Both the position numbers and the translations under genes were made by a program. Of a stretch of DNA of 64,000 bases, positions 51,555 through 63,867 are shown piece by piece. Numbering within the stretch: the stretch's first letter is position 1; each line of letters starts with the position of its first letter. The notes under the pieces were generated by a model, which did no database searches, was not told the origin of the DNA, and worked only from the letters and a program-made list of their open reading frames with translations. The stretch comes from Melanocharis versteri (lineage: Eukaryota > Chordata > Aves > Passeriformes > Melanocharitidae), in NCBI GenBank assembly GCA_013397845.1, contig VZTG01004199.1:333855-397854 (forward strand), given 5' to 3'.

Positions 51555-53284
51555 CATTTGTAATTGGTACTGTCACTGTTTGAAGTGGGTGAGGCACTAT
51601 ACTGGCACCCTATACACCTTTCTCGAGTTTCTCAGGCCAGAGGGATAATATCAGAGTGTAATTAAGGAAAGAAAAAAATGGAGAAGGAAGAATCTCATTC
51701 CAGGAATACACACCATCTTGGCATAGTTAGTTTTGATGCTTTAAGGGATTACATTGTATTTAACTGGAAGTATAATTTTTTGTTAATTAAATTAAATAAA
51801 CAGTGAGTATTCCAGCTTTCTAAACGGTCACTGAGATACCATTATATAAATACTCATTTGGGTAGTCCTTAAAGCAGTGCTTATTAGTAAGGAGGAAATA
51901 AAGACATATTTTAGGGCAATTTTCCATGATGTGCTAGCATTTAGAAAACATCGCACATAGAAAGAGAACATGTCAAGGAAGTGTTCTGGTTTTGTTGTAA
52001 ACTGTGCCCAAATACAGGAAGCAATAATGGATGCAGCAGAACATGAGGTAAGGATGGATATTAAGTCATATGAATTTAAAATTGTACACTCTGACCTGCC
52101 TTATTTACTGTTACCTTTTGCCAAGTCTAAAGCATGAACTTGCTTAACCAAGCATTATTGCATAGCCATGAAGAACAGTATTGTCACACCAGCCCTTTGA
52201 ACACGTATTGTTTCTTCAGCAAAGCCAGGAGCTGAAATATTTTTGGAGTTAAGTAGAATTGGTGCTTTTTCTGACTCCTGGCAGGTTTTGGATTTAAATC
52301 TGCTGACCACACTTCGTGAGAGCAGAAGTTTCAATAAAACCACAGGTGATTGTTGACAGGTGCAGTTGGTGGGGATGTGTCTTTGCTTTCTCAATATGCA
52401 AAGCTGAGCAGAGTTTCCTGTTGAAAGGAAGGGGCTGTATTTATCATGTGAGTACCACACCCAGGCCAAAACCATGTCTGCAAACCAGCAGGGATCTCCT
52501 GGTTATTTATCTTATTTATGGACTCTTTCCAGCCGTGGGAGCACAACAGGGGCTCACCATTCCCCTTAGGATCCCTTTATTCTAGAAGCCAGAGCAATGA
52601 AAATCAGCCTTAGAACAAATTCATACCCAGCCTTTTGTGGCTGGCCTGGTACCCACAGACCAACATAGCACTGCAAGTACTTCACATATTTTGGGAGTTC
52701 ACAAAAATTAGGTTTGAAAGACCCTATTTTTATTTTCTAAAAGTAAATCGGTGTTGTTAAAAGTATTGAAATCAGTGTGTTTTCCGTAAGACATTCTTAT
52801 TTTGCTGTTTGCACTGCTAGAGAAGATCTGCAGATTGAGTTCAGGATACTCTGGATGGAACACAAAAACCCCATAGATCATATTACAAGATAAAGCATAC
52901 TATATAGATGTTAAATGTCTCTGCATGGATGTTTACATTGCCCACAGAATCTGTTTATATTGCCCTCTTCAGTGTTAATGGAGATACTTTCTTACAGATC
53001 ATCCTAAGAATTGAATTAATTACTCCGTACATTAAAGGATGTGTTTAGAAATACCCTAAGGCCAGCACAGCAGTGTTAAATACAGAGTGCATATGAGGAA
53101 TTCTAGGCTTAATCTGAGTTTCCAGCTATTGCATTAAGAAGCTTTCCAAGAAGAGTGAACTTTGCAGCCTGATACAAGGCTCCAGTGGTGTGCCATTGGA
53201 ATACTCCTCAGTGAAGTTTTAATGTGATTCCTGAGACATCATTTTGAATCAGCAGTTACTGAAAAGCTTAATTTTTCTTTTCAG

Positions 53285-53419
53285 TGCCCAGACCAGTCGT
53301 GCAAACAGGATTTACTGGCTTACCTAGAACAGATCAAGCTGTACTCCCATCAGCTCAAGATCTGCAGCCAGGTTAAAGCAGAAATCCAGAATCTCGGTGG
53401 AGAGCTCATCATGTCTGCA
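53285..53419 (+). CDS. CTNNA3: CTNNA3 exon: F-actin-binding domain, later helices
   Basis: This 135-bp exon encodes exactly 45 residues. It starts CPDQSCKQDLLAYLEQIK and ends NLGGELIMSA. In alpha-catenins the CPD.(S/A)CKQDLLAYL and VKAE(I/V)QNLGGEL blocks are highly conserved. LEQIK.YSHQLKICSQ, rather than LQRIALYCHQLNICSK, is the CTNNA3 version. The acceptor is a strong pyrimidine tract (ttttcttttcag) and the donor is gtaagt at 53420, so both borders are phase 0. The expected continuation, starting LDSVTSLIQ and ending the protein, was not found up to 64000. The encoded protein is therefore incomplete at its C-terminus in this window (about 95 residues missing by human comparison). Confidence 0.96.
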
Positions 53420-54177
53420 GTAAGTAGAAAAATGGCATCAACCACTTTTAATCAAACTACATTTTACATTTGAGTTGGGCTTTCCTGTGCTTGCAGCATG
53501 TTCCAGTGTCACTCCAAATCCTGTTTTCTTTTCTTTTGTAACACCCACTTAACAGCGAGAATCTACAACAGTGAAGTGTAAGACTTATGGCTTTAAAGGA
53601 ATAGCAGCCACCTTTTTTTTTTTTAAATTCTCAAAGCACATTGTGTTATCACTGTTATTCTGAAGTAGTTTGGTTTGAAGAACTGTAATGCACTTGAAAA
53701 TGCCGGTGCGTTGACGTACACATGGAATATGCTCATGGGTGTGTCTGAACACAATAAAGACGCCCCAGGGGTGGAGTTCCAGGCCAGAAAGAAATGCTGC
53801 AGGGCATTCTACAGGTCTACACAAATAAAAAGGAAGAGCAAGGTGCCTTCATTCCTGAGTGAATTTCTTGATTTTGCTTTAATTTAAGAGGTATTAGCTC
53901 CTTTACAGCCAAGTATCATTAGCCATGGAAAAGACATTATTTGTGATTTTACGGAACATTTATGCACTTGGCCTCAGCACAGCCATCCATAAAATGCCTT
54001 CACATTCCCATGTTTGGTGATGTGTTACTACCTGGAGCACATGGGGTTATGATTTCAAGGTATAAATCTGCTAATTGGCACCAAAACCAGGTAAGACACC
54101 CTTTCAACTGGGCACATTCCTACCCTTTACATACTTTGCACTGTATTCAGGAGAACTTCACATCCACATAGTCAGGA

Positions 54178-55410
54178 ATTCTCTCTCTGTTCCTCTCTTT
54201 AGCTGTAGCTCTCTCTGCCCCCAGCTCTACCTCTGTGTGTCTCTGTCTATGCCTGTATAATCATGGGCTATCTGTATTCATCTATCTGTGTGTATATCTG
54301 TCTGTGTATCTATACCCATCATCTATACCTGTCTGGCCATCTCTATCTCCCTCCATCTGTCTATACCTATTTATATTAATCTACACCTGTCTCTACCTAG
54401 CTCTCTGTCTTTACCCACCCATACCTATCTCAGGTTACCCATCTCTATCCCTATCTATATCTGTCCCTATCTATCCATTCCTGTCTGTATCTACCTCTCT
54501 CTCTCTCTCTATCCTGGCTGATAGTCCCTATCTACAGCTGTCTGTATTTATCTATGCCTGTCTATACCTATCTCTGCCTATCTTTTATCTGTACCTGTCT
54601 GTTCTTATCTCCATACTTCTCTATCAAACCATCCTTATCTCTGCCTGTCTGTATCTGCCAATACCTGTCTGTACCTAGATATACTTGTATCTGTCCATAC
54701 TTACCTACACCTATCAGTATCTTTTCTCTACATATCTCTGTCCATCTAAACCTGTCCCTTCCTGTGAATACCTGTCCATACCTATCTATACCTGTCAATA
54801 TTTCTCTACCTGTCTAAACCTGTCTATACATATTTACACCTGTCTCTATCCATCATCTATACCTCTTTATGTATACATATATTCTACCTATGTATCTATA
54901 CACCTATCTATACATGTCTATACCTATCTATACTTGTCTCTATCCATCTACACCTCTCTCTACCTGTGAATATCTATCTCCATTTGTCAGTGTCTGTCTA
55001 TAGCTCTATCTACCTGTCAGTACCTGTCAATATCTGACAAAAACTGTCAGAATCTAACAGAATCTGTACCTCTCACTGTCTGTGTGTACCTGTCAATACA
55101 GCTCCCTGTCAAAGCTGTCTCTTTAGCTGTCAAAACCTGTCAATATCTAGCTCTGTCAAATATCTGCCAGCACCTGTCAATATGTCAGTCTCCACCTGTC
55201 CATGTCTGCCTCTCTGCACCTCAGTACCTGTCTGTATCCAGCTCTGCCTGTCTCTGTCTAAACCTCTCTCTAGAGCTGTGTCTACCTGTGCCAACCTCTC
55301 TGCACCCATCTCTCTCTCTCTCCACCTTTCCCTGGGCCTGTCTCTAGCCATCAATATCTGTACATACTGATCTCTGCTTCTGGCTAGGCCTACCTATCCC
55401 TGTTTATCTC
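54178..55410. repeat. 1.2-kb degenerate CTAT/CTGT (GATA/GACA-type) simple repeat
   Basis: For about 1.2 kb the + strand is built almost only of variants of ctat, ctgt, ctac and cctgt, for example 'cctgtctatacctatctctg' and 'ccatctatacctgtctctat'. On the minus strand this reads as GATA and GACA words. A local spacing of 10-12 bp is visible (tacctgtcta-type words) but the copies are imperfect throughout. At about 55000-55200 the pattern drifts to ctgtcaa/ctgtcag words. Long open frames here, rich in L, Y, S and I, are artefacts of the repeat. The array begins about 760 bp after the last CTNNA3 exon in the window. Confidence 0.9.
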
Positions 55411-58400
55411 TCATTAAAACTATTATTACATTCTGTGTGGTTTACAGACTAATCTGAAATGAAGCCTTTGCTGAGGTAAGATCTGAAACACTCATTTTTA
55501 CTGGATACTTGTGCTGGCTGTTCAAATGATAATTTAGAGACCACGTTTGAACCTCTGGAAGCAATAGTTAATTGATTTTAATTGAATGTATAATTTCTGA
55601 AGCCAGTACTGGTTTTCACTGGGGCTGCACATTAACCAAGTTTCTCTTCCTTACCTGTTTCTTTACACAAGCAGTTCTGTGACCAGTGTGGGTTTATAAT
55701 AAAGCCAAATGTTGGAACCAAGTTTGGTTCTTGCTGTTTCTGCCTCCTGCTGTAGAATACTCATATTGTTTCTTTACCTTTCTTTGTTGTGTCACTTGTG
55801 TCACCAGTGCATAATCCTGGTGCAGAAATTTTAACTTCATTGATAATGCCAAAGAGATGACTATAGCTCTTAACCCTGCTTCAAGGCAGGAGGGTGAGAA
55901 CTTGTCCTATGTGCATCCAGAAACTTGAGAAAACCAGCTGCTTGCTCAGATAAATGCTCAACTCCTGTCTAGTTCAATAAGCACAGGTGAGTAGGTGCTT
56001 AATTTGGGAGTCATTCCGGCTTTGAAAGTGCATGTGGGGGCTTTAGATGTTGATCACATTCATAGGTTAGCTGGCCTTGAGAAAAGTGAAAAACTCGAGT
56101 TCTGTGTGAGACAGGAGAGGGGTTCTTCTCCTTCACACCTCATCCCTCCCCAGAATATAGTAAGGAAAGAACTCCATTAGAAAATACAGGAGTCAGAACT
56201 GTAGCTGGAATAGGATTTTATTTTATATTCTCCCCAGTCCTGATTTTTCTCTGAATGAGAATCAGAAAATGAGACAGCAAGATGATGAAGGAAAAAAAAA
56301 AGAGGCCATGCCCTTGCAGATAGTAGAGGTTCTATTGTGCATTAAGTAAAAAACTTGTGCATCTCCAAATACCTGAAACTGAATCCATCCTCTGGATAGT
56401 GCAGATCTGCTACAGGAAAAAAAAAAAAATACCAGAAAGATCATAATTACAGGTTCCTCCATTGTTTGCTGCCTGCTGCACCCATGAAGGTGTGTGCCAG
56501 GAATGACCTCCCTGGTCATTGGGCATCCACCCTTCCTCTGGCTGGCTCTGGCTCCTCACAGTCCCTCCCTCATCTCCTGCCTCATTCAGGAGCTGGGACA
56601 GGTGAGGGCCAGCAGAAAAGCTGAGCAGGGAGGCTTCTCTCCTGTGAGATATGACACATTTCCACAGTGACAAACAGACCTGGAGAAACAAAAGGAGAAT
56701 TCGTACAGGCTGGTGGAATCCACACATAAAAGCACAGTTTTGAGATGGTGCTTACATTCAGCCCACACCTCCCTTCTCCAACCATTAGAACTGTGCACAA
56801 GGATCTTGGATTTAAATCACCCTCAAGGAAAACTCCTTCTCACAAGAGTAGCAGTTCATTAAAAAATAAACTAAACCAGCCTCTATTGAAGCCTAAAGAC
56901 CAGTTGAGAGGAAGAGAGGGATGAAGAGCAGAGGATGTAGTATCACACAATCTGCAAAAGAAAGAACTGTCTTCTCAGAACAGAGCTGTCCCTGTCTTAC
57001 CAGGTCTGGATGATGCTGTGGTGGAGCAAGTAAAGGAGCCCTGAGCTGGTGTTCCAGGTTAACCCTGGATGGTACCACGGAGCAATGGGTGGCAGTGCCA
57101 CAGCAGAAGGGCAGCTGGGTCTGTCAGCAGCAAAGTGTGTTCTCACCTCCATGCTGACCTGCACTGGAGGAGGTGCTGCTGGCTGCCAGCACAGCTGTTT
57201 GGCACTTACTCCATGACAACAAAGAACATTATGCATATGAAAAACTATGCTGAAATCCATAAACACAGCTCAGTCCTCATCAGCTATTTTGGGTCTGTGG
57301 GCCCTGTGCCCGTGGCTGCCCTGCAGCAGTGCTTCCTCCCCTGCCCTGGAGGCTCTCTTACCTACAGTTCATCCCCAGCTGTACCATTAGTGGAGGCTCA
57401 TCAGGCCACTTTCCCTGGGGCAGCTGGGATGCTTTGTGGCCTTCCCAGCTGACAGCTCTCCTCACTGCTCTCCTGGTTTAGAGGCCACGCACTCTTGTAG
57501 TCTGTCCTTCCCCAAGCCCCAGTACTTCCTTTCTAGTCAGTCACCCATCACAGAGGTTAGAAGGGGTCCTGTACAGAGAAAGAGAGGAAGAGATGTGGCT
57601 CATCAGCTTCTCATTCTCCATTCACTGCACTTTTGTTATTTTCATTCATTAAAAATCCCTTGCTCACTATTTAGTCTTTCGTAGTCCCATACAATACTTA
57701 TATTTGTAAATACTGCTGCTTGCATTGCCAGGTTCTAAGCTGCAGAAGTCAAAAAATGGTGAGGATTCCCTAAGTCTTTAAATAGGAAATGGACATTTCC
57801 TTCTATTAATTAGAATAAATTGGTGCCTCTTCAGTCACAAAATAATGGGGTAACATTAGCAGTATGCAGATTGACAGTAATGGCATTCATTAATTCACTT
57901 ACAAGCACTGCACAGCGATAGGCTTGCACCTTACCTTGCCAGTTTGCTCTTTTTCCAACAGTGGCTTTAAGTAAAGAGAATTATATCACAGGGCAGAAGA
58001 TCAACATACCTTACATATTAATATTGTGCTCCCTGACTTCTGCCAGGCAATTCTGCTTTGTGCTATTTATAGTCATTATCTTCTTGTGTTTCATTTTATA
58101 TTGCACTTCTGGCAAGCGAGACAAACCTTTTTGGCCTTAAAAAGGAAAGGACTGGAAGAGCAAACACTCAAGAGTTCCAGTATCCCAGAATTTGCTAACT
58201 GGCCCAGAAACCCCCCTGAGGCTGGCCAGCCTTACCTGTGCACTGAGGGCTGTTTCACGCTGCTGTTCTTGCATATGTCACATTCATCTTCAGCTCTGCC
58301 CCTGCTATCTCAGGAGCCAGACTTTACCTTAAGCACTGATGTCAGGCTGCTTTTGTGCCAAACAGAGGTGCTTTAATGTGTCCAACTTCATGCTCCAAGG

Positions 58401-61127
58401 CTGGACTGAAATACCTGTTTGTCTTCCTGAGTTCCCAGGCCCCTTAAATCACAAGTTTCCAGCACGACACTGCAATGAGCCTGTTCCAGCTTTGAAGGCT
58501 GAACCACAGGTGAAAACAGAGAGGCAAAGCTATAAGCCAGCAGGTAGAAAAATACAAGGGAGGGTCTCTGCCAGCAGGCCTTTGGCTGACACAGGCCCCA
58601 TCCCTGGATATCCATACCCCAGGAAAAGGCTGCCTTGGCCAGTGTGTGCTGCTGTGGCAGCTGGCAAACGGCCCCACGCTTTCACCGCACTGGGAGGGGT
58701 TCAGCTGCTGCTGGAGAGGAGCTGGCACTGTGCTCAGCTCCTGGGGAGCTGCTTCTTGGGCAGGGCAGGAGATGGGAGCAGTGCATCTCATCTCCTTTTA
58801 GGGTCTGGATGTGCTTTTCCCCCAGAAGAGGAGCTGAGATGGGTAAACAGCCTCGCTGTAGCCCCAGCAGGACTGGAGAGAAGGAACAAAGGGCTAAAAG
58901 CAGCAAGCTCGTAACCACAGTGGAGCAGGAGCTGCTGCCAGCCCACTCGAGTCACTGCAGGTACCTGGTTCACTCCTCTGCCTTCAGAGCTGCTGTCCTG
59001 CTCTCACTGCTGTGTGGACGTCGGTGGCAGAGCATCCCTCCTTCCGTGCTTCAGATCCACAGTGGCTGCTGCCAAAGCCAGGCCCCCAAGCACCAGGGCA
59101 CTGCTCCTGCTCCATGCTCGGCCCCTTTCCTTCTCCGGGCTGGCATTTCTCCTTGGCACTCCTCGAGAACTCCTACTTCAGCCTGTTTGAATGGATGTGG
59201 GAGGTTACTTGTAGGGCCTCACACCATGCATGAAATTACTTATTTCAGTATCTGACTCAGAAAATACTGAACTGCTCAATTTCTAAAAGCTGACATTAAC
59301 CCCCAAGAGCTGATACAACGAAGTTTTCTTTTGCTCAGAGTTGACAGAAATGTTTAATTGTGGGTTTTTTATCCAATAACACTACACCTTTCTTCCTTTT
59401 GTCTAGTGTACACTGGCAGGTGTGTGTATATAGAAATCCTGGCCTTTGGAAGCAAAGCAAGGGATAGATTTTCCTGTCAGTCACTTACAGACAGCTCAGT
59501 TACTACTGCTTTCTAAGCTGCATCTACTGAGAAAAACTAAATTAAAGCAGTCAGAAGTATTTCTGGTAATGTACACTACAGGACAGTTAACTTTTCCTAG
59601 TAATAATTACTCTGGTAATTAGCAAAATCAAGTTCTTGGCCTCAGTGCACGTAAAACATTATTGCAACAAACATTAGATTTCTTCCTCAACAGCAAGGAA
59701 AAGGTTTCTGTTAAGCCACTGTTCTCTTTTTCTCAAGGGCCTGTTTTAAAAAAAATAGATTCCTTTTTTTAAAATCCTCCCTGGAAGTGAAAGCAGCAGT
59801 ACTGGGGAGGGACTGAGCTCACTGCCTGGCTAAGCATCTGCTCCTTTATGGTGCTGCACAGGAACAATTTCACAGCCCTTAATGTAAGTTGTTTATCACT
59901 TAACTTGGACACAGGCCTGGGCTAATTATAGGACTCAGTTTCAGTTCTTTGAATCCTGCTTAGCCTGAAGCAGACTCTGGTAATAGTTAGTTTTTAGTCC
60001 ATTAGATTCAATTTCCCCACCTGAAAAATGGATAAAACACAGAGCAAACCCCAGAGACGCCTGAGGTGTTTGAGGCAATCACTAGAGGGACAGACAGACA
60101 CAGATAACTAATGGAACAGCCAGGTTTTTAGGAAAACTCAGTTCTCGCAAAGCAACCCAAGCAGTGAAGCCCATTTCCTGAGGCTGTGTCTATGAATGGG
60201 GATGAAATCTCTCCAACATCCCAGAGGGAGAGCATGGCAAAGCAGAGGTGAGCAAAACACTGAGGAAGTTTCAGAGACAAGAATCACAATGGCAAGTCTC
60301 CCTTTGGCTTATCTCCTATCTAAGCTGTACTGGGGTTGAGTCTGTGACAGGTTCCGTGTGTCACCTGGCAGTTCCATGAGCACACATGGTAGGGAACCAA
60401 GTGCTTCCAGTTCTAACTTTGCTGTGCTTTCTTGGACACCCATCTTCTGGTGTCACTGTTAGACTAAGATCTCCATTTCCACTGAAAAGAAATTAACACT
60501 GCTCTGAGTGGGGAAAAAAGTGTGGCTCAGAAAACAAGGCAAGCAAGTGGTGGTAAAATCCTGGCCAAGGCCCAGCAAAAACTCCAGAGTCTTCAACAGT
60601 CAAGATTTCACTCCTAATAATTTACCTGTTTGGACTGTTCTGCTACTTTTAATCTTAAGGGATTAAGTGACTATTTTATATAGCAACCTTAGTGAAAGAA
60701 CTATAAAACAATTCAAAGCAGCAAATAGCTACACCTAGTAAAAAGGCAGGACTAAAATCAAAAGCACAATGTAGAGTAAGGACTCCTTACCTTAAATGTA
60801 GCGCTACTCAGACACTCACTGCTCTCCACAAAAATGCAGAACTCATGTTACTTTCAGAGGTAGCTGTCAAAGAAATAAAAATTCAGTCTTAGTCTCTCAG
60901 TATAGTGAGAAAGGAAATCCGCTCCTAGGAATGTATTTAATGAACCCTTTGTTTCAATTAAAATCAATTTTTAATAACTGACCTTGTTTCCAAAAGAATT
61001 CAAACACTGATAAAAAACTCTGTATTTGATGTTCAGTTCTCAGCTTCCACCTGTATGATAAACCTTAATCTGGCTGAACTGTAAATACGACTTGGGAGAC
61101 TGTAAACAGCCAACTGATACATCTGTT

Positions 61128-61153
61128 ATAAAATAGCTTTTAGTTTGGGGTTG
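61128..61153 (+). repeat. 26-bp exact direct repeat, copy 1
   Basis: This 26-bp sequence, beginning ataaaatagcttttagtttg, recurs exactly at 62094-62119. An exact 26-mer twice within 1 kb is not expected by chance. It may be a long target-site duplication, a member of a dispersed repeat, or a local duplication relic. Confidence 0.9.
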
Positions 61154-62093
61154 CTGCAAAAACCCCAAGAACAGTCCCAGCAGAGCAGGCTGGGTGTCCC
61201 AGCTGGGGCTCCAGGCACTGCCACTGCCAGTTTGGGATGCTGTTCTGCAGGCCCTCACAGCTTTATTCCAGAAGGTACATGTTTGTCACTTCCTTCTGGC
61301 AAAGGGACAGCACCTGCACATCCACACAAACACCAGGAGCAGGAGCCTGGCATCTCTGCATGCTCTGGAGGAAGGAGAGTTTGTATTTAACTGCTACAGC
61401 AGCAACTCCTGCTGACATCAGACAACGCAAGCATTTCTTAGTGTGCTGAACAGAACATACTTTGACAGCAAAAGGGTTTCTTCAAATTCTAAGTCATGAT
61501 TCTCTTAGTTATTCTGAATATTAAAAATAACTGCCCCTATCAGTTATTATATTATTCAACATTTCATAGCAATGGATTGTGACTACTGCCAAGACATGAA
61601 ATTACTTTACAAAAATGAGAAAAATACAATGCATGTAAACAAACTGAAAAGTTTCAAAAATTCTTCTTTGTCTAACCTCCTTTTCCTTCAGCTTTGTTAT
61701 TCAGTGGAGAGTTTGCTTTCTTGCTTTCAGGACTCATTACAGAGGAGGAATAAAAGTGCTGGAGATGGGAGACTGGACTTCAGCATGTGTACTGCCAGCC
61801 TGATTTGGGGTGGGGGTTTTTTTCTTTAAAAAGCCTGTCATCTGCTCTGTACCTTGTGTTTCACCCCAGTGTGAAATCACAGTGGTCATAATAATTCTGA
61901 ATTCCTTTTGCAATGGCAACCAAGTACTAATGCTCACAAGACAGGTGAGGAAAGGAATGGCAAGGGATGTTTTTCCTAAAGCCTTTAAAGAATTACTGTC
62001 TTAACTCACACAGTCAGACCTGTAAAATCTGGAGGATGGAACATTGCGTCTCCATGGAAAATGCTGAAAGAGCAAAAGCGGAGTTAGGCAAAA

Positions 62094-62119
62094 ATAAAAT
62101 AGCTTTTAGTTTGGGGTTG
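62094..62119 (+). repeat. 26-bp exact direct repeat, copy 2
   Basis: This is the second copy of the 26-mer at 61128-61153, 966 bp downstream. The A-rich tract aaaa immediately precedes it and a GT-rich run (ttggtttgtttgtttt) follows. The downstream copy sits 150 bp before the candidate orphan exon. Confidence 0.9.
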
Positions 62120-62268
62120 GTTGGTTTGTTTGTTTTGCTAGTGAATCTTTATGTACCGCTTGCTGTGCATTGAAGAGTTTGCAGCTACATCTCTCTAAGT
62201 GAAATGAACTTAAACGCTCAATGAATATTTTATCAGTCTTTCATTTATGCCAAGTTTCATTTCCTCAG

Positions 62269-62476
62269 TTTTCCTGGATATGAGACCTTGAAGAGCCTGC
62301 TGAATATCCGAGATAAAAGCATCCAAGTGAAGACAGTTCTTGAGTACATCAGTTTTATAGAAAAACAGATTTCCACCAAACCGTACAGTGTTACTGGCAT
62401 TGAGGTAGAACAACAGCTGCTCTCTAAAGCCAAAAAAAGGGGATTAAATGATTGGCCTGATTGTTACCATCTGTAG
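62269..62476 (+). CDS. Putative terminal coding exon of an unidentified gene
   Basis: After a good acceptor (tttcatttcctcag, AG at 62267-62268), an open frame of 68 codons runs FPGYETLKSLLN...EKQISTKPYSVTG...LNDWPDCYHL and ends at a TAG at 62474-62476. One base of a split codon precedes the F. The charged, helix-like composition with a balanced choice of synonymous codons looks like real coding sequence, unlike the other open frames in this intron. I do not recognise the protein family. It cannot be spliced in frame onto the CTNNA3 exon ending at 53419: that donor is phase 0, and reading on from T62269 gives a stop after four codons. No upstream partner exon with a phase-2 donor was identified. 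Alternatives are a processed or unitary pseudogene fragment, or a chance frame. Confidence 0.4.
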
Positions 62477-63123
62477 TACCACATCTAAGAACATCTAAAA
62501 GCTTCTCCAAAATTCTGAATGCAGTTAATACCCCCACCCCAACACAGCCTTCCTCTTCAGAAGATAAATGTGAGGTGCATCAGGAAGCTGAGGGGACAGA
62601 TGGACACTAAGACTCCGGCAGTACTGTGGACAGCCAGCCTGAAAGGCAGCACTGACTGAGTGTCCCTGCCCCTCACTGCCTGTCCTGACTCAGCCCAGCC
62701 CCAGGCAATGCAGCAAAGCCCCAGGTCAGACGCCCTGGCGGGCTCTAGGTCACTGCCTTTCAGCAGGGGAACACACAGCTGTTTCTTACAGCCTGGGGCC
62801 AGGTACCTGCACGGCTCTTCGTGGCTCAGGGCATCTTCTGTAGAGCTTTAACGGTATGGCAGAGGTGCAGTTCCTCTGGCCTGGCAAGGGGCAGGGGCAT
62901 TTTGCCACTTGGAACAGCTTTACAATTGGGTTTGAAGTCAGGCTTTGGATCTTCAGCATTTAAAATACTGGAGTGGACAGGTGTCCCCTCCCAGAGCCTG
63001 TGTCAGACTACGAGGCTGACATGGCTACATACCGATTTTCAGTTACAACCTCATCAAAACTAGGTGCATGTGAAGTTTTTTTGCTGCTTATAGTAGGTAT
63101 CTATGATTAGAGTTTAAAAAAAC

Positions 63124-63129
63124 AATAAA
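63124..63129 (+). promoter_or_regulatory. Candidate polyadenylation signal AATAAA
   Basis: AATAAA lies 648 bp after the stop of the putative exon 62269-62476 and is followed within 30 bp by the G/T-rich 'gtggtggggtg'. That would suit a 3' end. A second AATAAA lies at 63322-63327. The hexamer is common by chance, so this supports the orphan gene only weakly. Confidence 0.25.
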
Positions 63130-63867
63130 ACCACACTTTTCTTGATCCCAGTGGTGGGGTGAAGGAGCCCTGGACTGTTCCACAGCCAATTTGTGGAAGG
63201 AGCCCCAGGGGGCAGAAGGAGGAGGAGGTAACTGTTCCATTTCCACCAGAGGGGAAAGGGCAGCTAAGTTCTAGAGCTTACCTCAACGTTCTCCATGTTC
63301 CACAGTACACACTAAAGTCACAATAAAAAGCAGCTGAAGTTTTGTAGCATTCTATCTGCATGTTACCAATCTCTTCTAGAAACCTTTTTCCTGCTGTGCA
63401 AACAGGAATTTTTCTGCTGCCCAACCTGCCATCATCCCTCCTCACATGCCCCTTTCACCCAGCAACTTCAAAAAGGTGGAGCAATTACAGACACCGGAGT
63501 CACTGGGAAACTAACTACAGGGAAAAAACTTCCTCTGAATCACATTCACCATCTGCCACAGAACCAAAACCATCTTTTCCTTTGTCCCAGCAGCTTCATA
63601 GTGGTGTTACTACTATGCCAGTGCTGGAAAAGGGACTGTATACGTATTAACCATTGTGGGGGAAAAAAAAAACCCAAACCAATGTTACTCAAAGCTTTCA
63701 AGAAGCTGTCAGGATTATGGTGTTGTCAGCTGTTCTAGATAACAAGAGATAATTGAAATTTCGTGCCTCTGTGTGTGCATGCACAGGTGTGTCTGTGTAT
63801 AACCAGTCCTCAGGTTCGCAGGAAAGCAAAGTTCCCATGAAGCTGCATCTCGTCCTGCTCCAGTACC

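Larger units (their letters stand above)
49571..53284 (+). other. CTNNA3: CTNNA3 intron (3,714 bp)
   Basis: This phase-0 intron has a gtgagt donor and a ttttcttttcag acceptor. It contains an AT-rich TA-type stretch (49869-49978), an LTR fragment (about 49994-50110), an ancient CR1 remnant (about 50925-51240) and a 12-bp-arm hairpin (51524-51554). From about 51560 to 53284 I see nothing beyond ordinary AT-rich intron. Confidence 0.9.

Noticed and set aside
14615..53419. Assignment to CTNNA1, CTNNA2 or vinculin
   Set aside because: The variable positions (TQLPEAEKEKIAEQ, KMISESGSRMDVLAR, LEQIK.YSHQLKICSQ, TEGRTDR linker) fit CTNNA3 and not the CTNNA1/2 versions. Vinculin lacks these blocks.
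54235..54678. 147-codon + strand frame rich in Leu, Tyr, Ser and Ile
   Set aside because: It is a translation of the CTAT/CTGT simple repeat and looks like membrane segments only because of the repeat.
58635..59255. 206-codon + strand frame, and an overlapping 191-codon frame at 58339-58914
   Set aside because: GC-rich patch with low stop density. The two frames overlap in different phases, and neither shows a domain or convincing splice sites.
61870..61944. Exon-like 75-bp segment (ccag acceptor, CAG|gtgagg donor, 25 open codons, phase 0-0)
   Set aside because: It would join in frame to the CTNNA3 exon ending at 53419. However, the peptide (CEITVVIIILNSF...) has no similarity to any alpha-catenin C-terminus, and its phase does not fit the orphan exon at 62269.
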